Source: Humulus lupulus (lineage: Eukaryota > Streptophyta > Magnoliopsida > Rosales > Cannabaceae). From it: 64,000 nt of DNA. A program made the position numbers and the translations under genes. The notes under the pieces are model-generated. The model worked only from the letters and a program-made list of their open reading frames with translations, was not told the DNA's origin and made no database searches. Below, in pieces: positions 46,143 to 56,134 of the stretch. The stretch is taken from positions 94,918,911-94,982,910 of the forward strand of contig NC_084795.1 of assembly GCF_963169125.1 (NCBI RefSeq). Direction: 5' to 3'. Within the stretch, counting starts at the first letter, position 1. Every line of letters begins with the position of its first letter.

Positions 46143-47500
46143 ATCTTCTCCTTTGTCTATGAAAAATTAAACAATAAAAACTAAATAAGCATACGATCGA
46201 GCACATGAAAAATTGGGCAGCATTTCTTCTATATTAGTAACCTAGCCATCCGTCAATCTTATCAAATCCAATCAAATAAGCACAATATAATTCAAATATA
46301 ATAATAGAATACATAGTTCTAGACAAAATCGGACAACATTTCCCCTATAATAGTGACCTAACTATCTATTAAAAACAAGTCAAACAATTTAAACATCACA
46401 CAATAAGTTTTTCCTTTATAGCTTCGCAGCACACAAACAAATTTTCTAGAACCTACTTCACTAAAACATAGTTCTCAACCTTCTGTTATCACCGCAACAC
46501 ACAATTTTAATCTCAGAACCTACTTTACTATGGATGAATATTTAAGATATTCAAACTCCTCTAACAAAAATTTAATAATACTAAAACAAGAAATAAGATA
46601 ATGTACGTACCTCTTGCTATTAATAGTCTTAGACATCAAATTTACTTCACTTTGCAATGCACTTTCCTATTCAATTCACAACCTACAAAATTAAATTAAT
46701 TAATAAATAAAATATTACTAAACAAATATCACTAAATAATTGGATTAACAATAACTTATTCTTGCAATTTTAGAAACTTAAAAACCTCAAATGTGTGCTT
46801 GAAATAGAAATTTTGAGGCCAAAATCTCTCTAGTTAAAACCACAACCTACAAAATTAAATTAATTAATGAATAAAAGATTACTAAATAAATAAAAAACAT
46901 AATATATATAATCAACCTACTTCAATGTTAATAAAATATTTAAAATATATTTATACAAATATATATAATTTTTGAATTAAATAATAATATAAATTAAAAA
47001 AATCATAAACATAAATACTTGAATTACTTATATCTATACATGAAATTTAGTATGTAAATTAAAATTAAATTATTTTCCTTATTTTAGATATATATATATT
47101 AATACCTAATCAACCTAAAAAATTAATTAAAAAAATCTACAATTTTCAGATTAAATAGTTAAAAAAAATTAAAAAACAGTAAATAATGTGGTATTATATT
47201 AATATCCCAATTATATATGTCAAATATTCATTAAAATTATTTTTTAAACTTTAAACAAATATTTCTAATATCCTAAAATTACCCAAAACCGCAACATATA
47301 CAAATACCCTAAAATCCCATCATTAACAAACTATAATTAAAGAAAATAAATAAAAAACATTATTCTGACCATTATACATTAATTAAATCTTAAAAACACA
47401 CCTAAAATTGATTTTTGGAGATGAAAATCATGCAAAACCGGAGGTTGAGTTCGCCCAAAATCGCCAGAAATCGTTCTCTCCCGCTTCTGGTTCGTGTGGC
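46143..47500. other. 5' region of the CACTA element
   Basis: AT-rich sequence between the transposase start and the right subterminal array. No ORF of note. It should contain the transposase promoter and 5' UTR introns, but I can place none of them with confidence. Confidence 0.5.
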
Positions 47501-47534
47501 TCGGGGAAGAAGGAGGTGCAATAGGGTTATATAT

Positions 47535-47706
47535 AGGGGAGACCTCTAACGTCTCCCTTGGGAAGACGTGCAGACTTTCAACGTCTCCTCTGGGAAGACG
47601 TTGGAAGTCTGCACGTCTTCTCAGGGGAGACGTTGGAAGTCTGCATGTCTTCCCAGGGGAGACATTGGAAGTGTCCACGTCTTCCTTGGGGAGACGTTAG
47701 AAGCCT
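47535..47706. repeat. CACTA subterminal repeat array, right
   Basis: Five or six units of GGGGAGACGTTGGAAGTC type in alternating orientation, matching the left array core. A second, different repeat (TGATGACTTACACCC / GGTGTAAGTCATTA) lies between this array and the terminus. Confidence 0.82.
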
Positions 47707-47885
47707 CCCATTGTCAATTTAATTATTTTATTTCGATTTTTTAATTTATTCTAAATAACGTCTCCCACTACTTTTGATGACTTACACCCTTAGACTTGAA
47801 ATATCCCTGATTACTTTTAATGTCTTACACCATTGGTGTAAGTCATTATAGAGAGTCATTAAAAGTGAAAATTGTTGTAGTGTAT

Positions 47886-48276
47886 GCATACAAATCATTA
47901 TTTTCATCATATTTCATACAATTTATACACAAAATCAGCTAGACATATTCATTATAAAATTCATTTCAAACTCATGCTTCCAAAACTCAAATATGAACTT
48001 TCATGTATTACCAATACATTAATTTATAAAAGATTTAAGACATTTCCTTTCATGTTTCCAAATTGACCTACCATGTTTCTAAGATTACATTTGGCATGAA
48101 CACATAAAGATGAAACTAACATGTTTGAGCCATCACCCCTAGGCCAAAACTCTCCAAGCCAAAACAAACAAAACCCTTGCATGCTTATACATAGAACTTT
48201 TAAGCCAAAACAAACATAGCATCAAATCATAGGAAAAACCCCAGGTATCATAACATCAATACCACCATGCTCATGA
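47886..48276. other. Flank between the two CACTA ends
   Basis: About 390 bp with no gene. It continues the sequence interrupted by the large CACTA element at 19549 and may be the interior of the old gypsy LTR that begins at 17423. Confidence 0.4.
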
Positions 48277-48445
48277 CACTACTACAAAAACATGCTTTTA
48301 GGACACTTTTTTAGGGCACTCACCTAGATGTGAGTCCTAAAAACATCTCATGGACTCTTTGGACACTCATTGAGAGTCCTTAAAGAATTTATTTTAGGAC
48401 TCACAACGCAAGCCCTAAAAACTGATGCGTGCCCTAAAAGCGTCT
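48277..48445. mobile_element. CACTA end fragment, same family as 1459-2829
   Basis: Starts CACTACTACAAAAA and shows the same AGGACTC/GAGTCCTAAAAA subterminal palindromes as the complete small element. After about 170 bp it passes directly into copia protease-like coding sequence. No matching right end (GTAGTAGTG) was found between here and 53949, so it is a broken end. Confidence 0.75.
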
Positions 48446-48451
48446 TAAGCT

Positions 48452-49469
48452 TAGAGTTGGGAACAGAGCGTTCGTTGAGGTCCAAGCTAGAGGAAGAGCT
48501 CGTCTGAAGTTCATAAATAAATACTTAATTTTATATGATGTATTTTTTATTCCAGATTTTAGTAGAAATTTAATTTCAGTTTCCATGTTGCAATTAGAAT
48601 ATTTTTTTATGACTTTCACAAGTTCTAATATATCTATTTCCTTCAATGGATCACAATTGTGTATTGCATGTTTGGAAAACGAGCTTTATATTCTGCGACC
48701 TAACGAACTCCTCGCTCTTAACAATGATTTATTCAAAGTAGCTAAACCTAGGACCAATAAATGTCAAAATAACAATAATATGACATATTTATGGCACTTG
48801 AGACTAGGTCACATTGGCTATGATAGGATTCAAAGACTTACAAAGCACGAGCCTTTGAGGGAACTCATCTTAGGTGAATTACCTGTCTGTGAATCTTGTA
48901 TAGAAGGCAAACTGACCAAGCGTCCATTCTCTGTAAATGGTGATAAGGCCAAAGAACCACTTGGACTTGTGCATTCAGATGTTTGTGGACCTTTGAATGT
49001 ACAAGCCAGGGGTGGTTTTGAGTATTTCATCACTTTCATTGACGATTACTCTAGATACTCATGTCTTTACCTAATGCATAGGAAATCAGAAACATTTTCA
49101 AAGTTTCAGGAATTCCTAGTGATGGCTCATAACCAATTAGGTAAAACATTAAAGATCATGCGATCTGATATGGGTGGAGAATATTTAGATATGCAGTTCC
49201 AAGATCATTTAACTGAACTTGGGATTTTATCACAACTTACTGCCCCGGGTACTCTGCAACAAAATGGTGTAGCGGAACGCCGGAACAGAACTTTATTGGA
49301 AATGGTTAGATGCATGCTTAGTTACTCAACTCTACCAACTTCGTTCTGGGGACATGCAATTGAAACCGTGAACAACATTCTCAATGTCGTGCCATCTAAA
49401 TCAATCCCCAAAACACCTTTAGAATGCTGGAATGGACGTGAACCTAGTTTACGCCATTATAGAATCTGA
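48452..49469 (+). pseudogene. Copia protease tail and integrase
   Basis: The frame opens with VGNRAFVEVQARG...FFIPDFSRNLISVS (copia protease tail) and goes on to the integrase zinc motif (HLRLGHIGYDRI, CESCIEGK). The catalytic D, D, E follow: D in VHSDVCGPL, D in MRSDMGGEY, E in QQNGVAERRNRTL. A TGA at 49467-49469 replaces the Trp of the conserved RIWGCP motif (TGG to TGA). Confidence 0.87.
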
Positions 49470-49532
49470 GGGTGTCCCGCCCACGTCCTGAGGAAAAATG
49501 AAGGAAAGCTAGAACTGCAAATTGAAGTTTGC

Positions 49533-51461
49533 ATGTTTGTTGGCTATCTTAAAGGTACTCGGGGTGGAATTTTCTATAGTCATTCAGAAAAGAAAGTGTT
49601 TACTTCTACGAATGCTACTTTTTTGGAAAATTACTATGTCCAAAACTTCAAACTACACAGCAAAGTAGTTTTAAAAGAGATGGTTAAAGAATTGACTCCA
49701 ACCAATGTTCCATCGTCATCAACACGAGTTGATGATGAAATTCCCACTCTTCATGTTCAACCGACGCAAGTCAATTTAAATGAAGAAAGTACCACTGTTC
49801 CTGAGCAAACAGTCACAGAGCCTCATCGTAGTCGAAGGGTTTCAAGGAACCCAATTCGCTATGGTATGGATGGTGAAACCAATATGGTTGTTGGTGACAC
49901 TAGTGATGATGATATGTTATCTTTTAAACAAGCAATGGATAGCCCTGAAAAGGAACTATGGCTCGAAGCCATGAAACAGGAAATGGAGTCCATGGACTTG
50001 AGCACCTAGTGACTTTAGGGCCATTGGGTGCAAGTGGATCTACAAGAAGAAACGATGTGTTGATGGAAATATTGAGACTTATAAAGCTCGATTAGTGGCA
50101 AAGGGTTATACCCAAAGAGAAGGCATGGACTATGAAGAAACTTTTAGTCTGGTAGCCATGCTCAAGTCCATACGCATCCTCCTATCCATAACAGCCGCTC
50201 TCGACTATGAGATCTGGAAAATGGACGTCAATACAACTTTTCTTAATGGGAAGCTTGACGAAGTTATTTATATGGATCAGGCAGAAGGTTTAAAAGTAGT
50301 TGGACAAGATAGAAAAGTTTGCAAGTTGAATAGGTCTATTTATTAACTTAAGCAAGCTTTTATTTCCTGGAACCTTAGGTTTGATGAAATAATCAAAACC
50401 TATGGCTTTGAACAAAATATTGATGAGCCTTGTGTTTAGTAACTGAAGGAAAATGAAATAGTGGTATTCCTGGTTCTTTATGTAGACGATATCTTATTCA
50501 TTGGAAACAATGTTAAGAAATTATCAGATGTGAAGAATTGGCTGAGCACTCAATTCCAGATGAAGGATTTGGGTGAATCAAGTTATGTTCTAAGTATCCA
50601 GATCATCAGGGATAGAAAGAACATACTCTTAGCTCTATCTCAAGTAGCTTACATAGATAAAGTGCTTGAAGGTTTGTCAATGACAAATTCCAAGAAAGGA
50701 CATTTACCATCCCACCATGGAATTCATCTTTCAAAGAACCAGTCTCCCCAGACTCTTGAAGAGGAAGATGCAATGAGAAAAGTTCCTTACGCATATGCAG
50801 TTGGAAGTCTGATGTATGCCATGTTGTGTACTAGACCAGATATCTGCTATGCAGTGGGAGTAGTGAGCAGGTATCAGTCAAACCTAGGATCGAAACATTG
50901 GATAGCAGTTAAGCATATCCTGAAGTATTTGAGGTAGACTAGGGATTATATGTTAGTCTAAAAGGGTGGTGTTCTGAACCCTGTAGGCTACACCGATTCA
51001 GATTTTTAGATTGATGTCGATGACAGGAAGATTACTTCTGGAATGGTGTTTACTGTTGGGGGTGGAACTGTGATATGGAGAAGCATAAAGTAGTCTGCAA
51101 TCTCAGATTTCACCATGGAGGCTGAGTACATAGCCGTGTCAAAAAGTTCTATTAGGATCTTTGTGTTATTCCAGAAATGGATAAACAACTTGTTTTGTTT
51201 TGTGACAATACAGGAGCAATAGCTAGCTCGAAAGAACCTCGTAGTCACAAGAGCAGTAAGCGTATGGAAAAGAAGTATCACATTATTCAAGAATATGTGG
51301 CCAGGGGAGATGTGAAGGTTATGAAGATTGCATCTAAAGACAATCTTGCAGATTCGTTTACAAAGACACTACCAGAAGCTACATTTGATAAGCATATCAA
51401 GGAAATGAGATTAGTAGAATTAAGGCATTGGTTTCAATTAGTGAAAGTGGGAGTTTGTTAG
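49533..51461 (+). pseudogene. Copia RT and RNase H, broken
   Basis: 49533-50009 is the integrase-RT linker (SRRVSRNPIRYG), in frame with the integrase ORF. A frameshift near 50010 precedes RT (AKGYTQREGMDYEETFS, WKMDVNTTFLNG; catalytic YVDD in LYVDDILFIGN at about 50475). Stops lie at 50344-50346 and 50437-50439, and another ends the ORF at 50937. Another frameshift leads to the RNase H end (LVLFCDNTGAIASSKEP, HIIQEYVARGDVK, ADSFTKTLPE). Not functional. Confidence 0.87.
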
Positions 51462-53248
51462 GGTTTTATGCCCTAATTAAAACCCAATTTCTTTGTAATC
51501 TCATATATTATCAATAAAAGAATAGAAATCATTTTTTGACTTGGTCAATCACTTTGCTCACATGTTTTATTTTCATGATTATTTGTTTAATATAAACTTC
51601 TATTAAATCCCGAGCATATAGCTAATCGTATTTATAGTGACGTAATCACAGTGGAATATAAATATGATTATATGCTCAAAATAAGTTAGTCCTAAGATTA
51701 GTCAGTGCACAATATTTACACTAACTTGCCATTCTACGATATGATCTACTTTCCAGAACATTAGAAAAGTAGATAAGATCAGATGTATTTGTTACATTGG
51801 ACTGGATCGATATTGACAGGATAAGTAAACATACCGTTATTATCTATTCTAGTTATATCATATAGTTGACCATAGGTCAATTCATTCTCAATTCTGAGTG
51901 GTTAGTATTCTAACTGATTGTATTATTTGAGTTCTTTGACTTGTTCGTTACCAGCTTACCCTACGGACTAGCCCATACTTACATCTTGGGAACTTGGTAG
52001 TATAATTGAGTGGGAGTGTTAATCATAGATATGAACATCTATAGCTTCTGATGAAGAAGTGAAATGATGGTTTCCTTTTAGTTTGGTTCAAGGTGTTAAA
52101 TGATAGAGATCTCATTTCAGTAATTAATATTCGTTTACTGAAATACCATTTACAAGGAACTAAGTGTTTTAAGGATAAAATACAATGAGGGGTAAAACAA
52201 TATTTTAGTCCCATCTCATTGTAGATTATCTATAGAGGATTGAGTGACAATTATGTTTGTAACAATGGATAATTAATAGCGTATCTATATTTATTAGAGA
52301 GCGTTCTATGAATTCAAGAGTGTAATTCCGAGTCTTTAGTGAAGTCATGAGGAATTAATAAGTTAGTAAATTTATTTGTTAGATTTATGATAACTTATTG
52401 GAGCTTGATTTCATAGGCCCATGGTCCCCACTGTACCTTGGATAAAATAATCTAGATAGTCTCAATTAATTGATTTAATTATCAAAGTTGACCAGATCAA
52501 TTTTGGATAGTTTCACAGAGTTATACGATTCAGAGAAGAAAAGAGAAATTATGACAGATTTATTAATTAAGATAAATTGGTATCTAAATTAATAAATAAA
52601 TTTAAATAAATGTTCAAATTATAAATAATTAATTTGATAAAGGATTTAAATAATTATTTAATTAATTAAATCAATAGAAAATAATACAGGCCTTGATTTT
52701 AAGTCCAATGGGCTTATAATCAAATGAGAAATTTCATGGGCCTAAAACTCATGATAATTTCGACCTAGGGCTGTTAATTGGATATTATTTTATTGATTTT
52801 TAATTAGATAAATAACATAATTGAGTCTATAAAATGAATGCTGAGTGAAAGTTGAAACACAAGTTTCTGATAGGTTTTAGATTCTCTCTAAACATAAGTG
52901 CTTTCTAAGCCTCAAATTTTCTCTTCTATTCTTCTTCTCTCTGTATCTATCTCATGTATTGAGAATTTCCCACTCTATTCTAGGTGATTCTAAGGATACT
53001 TTGGAAGACTGTGAAGATAATTGAAGATCGGTTTAGTTTCTTGGTAATACCCTGCGACAGAAAGGATACAATGGTTAGAGAAACTGAAGGAAAGACGCAT
53101 TCATTCCGCTACGTACAATGTAAGTATTCTTATCATTATTTCTCTTTGAATTCAATTATAGAAACATGTTCTAGGTTATCTCATATTAATTTGTTTAATA
53201 TTAGATCTACATGAGAATAAATAAAGATTCTGTATAAGTTTCCCAACA
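51456..53248 (+). repeat. 3' LTR of the copia element
   Basis: 1793 bp, TGTTAGGGTTTTATGCCC...TTTCCCAACA, immediately after the polypurine tract. Its first part is shared with the remnant at 16063. Confidence 0.87.
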
Positions 53249-53949
53249 CATACATCAACAATCAATCCAATACACGCATACCATGAGTATATATATCAAA
53301 AGATTACAACAACAATAAGAACCATTTCAAGGATAGATCTTCCATTACCTCCTTTGATAGAAATCAAAGAACCCAAAATAACTATGGTCACCTTCTTGTT
53401 TGCTAGCCTCCAACACCTTATCATCATCACCAAATCATTAGAACAAACAAGCCAAAATCCCAAATAGATCAACATAAAGGACCAAAACACTCTTACCCTT
53501 ATAGGCTGAAACCCTAGACCACACTCCCTATGCTCTTGTGAGATTAGGACCTATCATGACCATGGATTCCATTAAATTTAGAACCAAGAAGAGGAGGAAA
53601 AGAAATCATAACCCGAACCCATACCTTAGAGACTTTGAATGCCCTTCTTCTTCTTCTCCTATTTCTTTCTCTCCTTCACGTTTTCCCTTCTCCTTCTCTC
53701 TCTAGAATTTGCCAGCCTTTCTTTCTCTCTCTCTCTCTAGTCGTCGGTCCCAAGGAGCAAAAATGCTCTTCTCTTCTTTCTTTCTCTCTATATTCTAACC
53801 TAGCCAATAATAGCCTAATGAAAAAAGGTAAGTTTCCTCTTCTTGCTTATTTTCTTTTATTTTATTTTTATTTGAGTTTTCTTAATTAGGGGAAAAATAA
53901 AAAGTGCATAAAGATGACAACTCCTCTTCCCTTTTTAGCTAAAAATCAC
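53249..53949. other. Flank between copia and Tat elements, UTR-like
   Basis: No gene recognised. It is pyrimidine-rich with (CT)n runs (about 53685-53745). Read on the minus strand it resembles a GA-rich leader, as in the R-U5 part of gypsy LTRs. Possibly the continuation of the old LTR at 17423. Confidence 0.4.
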
Positions 53950-54709
53950 TGTTGACGCGGTTCTTCGCCAACAGGTAATTAAGAGAAAGAGAGAAAAGGA
54001 TTAGTGCCAAATGTAGAACCGTAACAGATATAAGATCTTAGTAAATAAAATAGGTGACTCGAGACACGTTTTTAAGTGGTTCAAAGGTTAAAATCCTTCT
54101 ACTCCACTAGTCAATATTATTGATATATTCTGGGTATTTGGTTACAAAGTATATCTCTCCAGAGACTATTGTTCCAACCCTTATCAACTCCCAGGGTCTC
54201 CATTTTTATAGGAGAAGGCACCTGGAAGTTGGTAAGGAGGTCATCCCGTGACCTTCTTATTTATCATATCAACTCTGTGACATTCATGATTAATTCATAA
54301 ACCTGACACATAAGTATGGTCAAATCGATAGATAAGGAGGTAATGGGCCGCACGGCCCAACCCAGCTGTGGGTATCTGAACACGCACGTTCCTGCAGCGT
54401 GTCCGAGAAGTCAGGGAGATATCGGACACGTGATGTCAGATATATGCACGTTTATCTTGCGTGTGTTGACTTTACAAAGGGTTATGGCCTCCATATCCAG
54501 CTCGTACCACGAGCTGTGCATCTGACCCGACCTTCGGCCTTTCGATTCCTTGCTCGTCTTGGGAGTCTTGGCGAGTCCTTGAGGATTCCTCGAGCTAAGG
54601 GGGTACGACCTCAAGACAGGATCTCTGACCTGGGGGATGTTTATGGACTAACCATGATTAGTCCGAAGCTCGGCCTGCTAATCAGCCCGTGGGAAAATCA
54701 GGGCGTACA
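53950..54709 (-). repeat. 3' LTR of the Tat element
   Basis: 760 bp. On the minus strand it starts TGTACGCCC right after the polypurine tract and ends ...CGTCAACA at 53950. The outer end is a near-palindrome, TGTTGACGCGG...CGCCAACA. Its 5' partner is beyond the window, so these limits rest on the TG/CA ends and the adjacent tract only. Confidence 0.65.
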
Positions 54710-54725
54710 TCTGCCCCCCAAGCTC
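54710..54725 (-). promoter_or_regulatory. Polypurine tract of the Tat element
   Basis: Minus strand GAGCTTGGGGGGCAGA immediately before the presumed 3' LTR. A near-identical sequence occurs again at 59148-59160. Confidence 0.6.
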
Positions 54726-54975
54726 CTGCTCGTGGTATGTGATGTCATATACAAGACCATAGCATGGGCTTTTAGACTTCCCCACAACTCTTCGCATTCC
54801 AATCTTTATGCAGGCGCTTGATACGTGGCACACCGTGGGTGGTGACGGTATGTCTTACGAGAACCGCATTTAATGGCCTAGCCTATGCCCAGCCGTCGCT
54901 CCGTATTTTGAGTGGAAGGCCTCGGATCCCTCATCAGGGCCATCCAAGAGCCTTCTACACGTGATCCTCCACGCA

Positions 54976-54984
54976 TATAAAAAG
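54976..54984 (+). promoter_or_regulatory. TATA box for the antisense gene of the Tat element
   Basis: TATAAAAAG on the + strand, about 215 bases before the splice donor at 55194, inside the element but outside the LTR. Transcription would start near 55010. It implies a promoter that serves the extra gene independently of the LTR. Confidence 0.5.
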
Positions 54985-55009
54985 GGGGTGGCCACCCTTT
55001 CATTCGAAA

Positions 55010-56098
55010 ATTTTCAAACCTCTTTTCCTCTTTCCTTTCCATATTCCAGAAGAACGAAACCCTTGACTCGGTTGTTGCCATTTTCATCGTTCAAGAAGCT
55101 CAGGCGCACAGATTTCTCCGAAGCTTTGGAAGCTACTACACCGACGGAGCTCCTGTCAACGCAACACTCCCGTTTACTTCCCAGTCATACACAGTAAGTT
55201 TCCTGACCCGGCGTACTTTGAAAACATGCTACTGTAGCTTAGGTAAATTTTTTTACTGTAGCCGCATGCAAGGGTTTTTTCTGGGTTTTGTGGATATGGA
55301 GGGTGACAGCCCTTTTTAGGTTAGTGTATATTTATTGTAGGAAATCGCTTTAGAATATGGGTTTCAGGAAACTTTTTCTGGGGAAAATTTATGGGTAAGA
55401 GTTTTGGGAATTTTGGGTGCAAAACCGGGTAGCTTAGGGAACACGCCTCATAAGCGGTTTCACAATTTTCTGCCTATTGAAACTTTCCCCCCAAGGAAAA
55501 TTCTATTCTGAACCCCCCTGGCACACGAATTCTGAGTAATCTGGGATCTGTTGGGAGCATACGCGCGTGTTCACTGAAGCGCGTGGTTCCACTCTCCACG
55601 AGCTGGGCTTACCTCAGCTCGTGCTAATAATAATTTCTTCTTCCTCCTGCTTGGGTCGCCTTTTCTAAAGTGTTTTCTTTTGTTCGCTAGGCGACCAGAT
55701 GGCTCCAAAAAAGAATCTCCCCCAGAAGAACGTTGGAAGCTCGGCCTCCCAGCAGGAAAAAGGAAAGGCGGTGATGCCTAGCTCCCCGATCCCCCGTTTC
55801 GGGTCGGCAGTGGAGAAGGAGGTCGAGGTGGCCCCTGACGCATTCTTTGAGGCGGAGAGAATCGTCTCAAAGATAACCGACCAGGCGAAGATTAACAAGC
55901 TCTTCCTCACTCACAACATCGCGCTGGGGAAAGCCTCCGTCATTGCCCGACCTACTGCGGAGGGCGAGCGGAGCTGCTCGCCGCTCGAAGAGTCGTTCGC
56001 GGTTTGGAGCGGGGAACACTTTAAGGCAGGGGCCTTCCTTCCCTTGGATCAGTACTTTGCTGATTTCTTGAACTTTATGGGGTTGGCCCCATTTCAGC

Positions 56099-56134
<36 letters not shown>

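Larger units (their letters stand above)
19550..47882 (-). mobile_element. Autonomous-type CACTA transposon with nested retrotransposons
   Basis: The right end reads TTGTTGTAGTG (CACTACAACAA inverted) and the left end TACTACAACAA, so the left terminal C has mutated to T. A 3-bp target duplication TAT flanks both ends (19547-19549, 47883-47885). Subterminal repeats lie at both ends. Removing the 21.2-kb retrotransposon at 20261-41463 leaves about 7.1 kb, a normal size. Coding order on the minus strand is TNP2 transposase, TNP1-like exon, Ulp1-type protease. The lost terminal C plus multiple stop codons mean the element is now dead. Confidence 0.9.
48446..53248 (+). mobile_element. 5'-truncated Ty1/copia retrotransposon
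   Basis: Protease C-terminal part, integrase, RT and RNase H remnants, then a polypurine tract (AAAGTGGGAGTT, to 51455) and a 3' LTR. Gag, most of the protease and the 5' LTR are missing; the left edge is the CACTA end fragment. The copia order protease-integrase-RT-RNase H is clear. The sub-lineage is not assigned. Confidence 0.88.

Noticed and set aside
47379..47700. Overlapping ORFs on both strands with Arg/Ser/Gly-rich repeats
   Set aside because: They are translations of the GGGAGACGTTGGA subterminal repeats of the CACTA element; repeat periodicity explains the open frames.
54316..54821. Two overlapping + strand ORFs of 69 and 140 codons
   Set aside because: They lie in the Tat LTR and its junction with the polypurine tract and show no domain.
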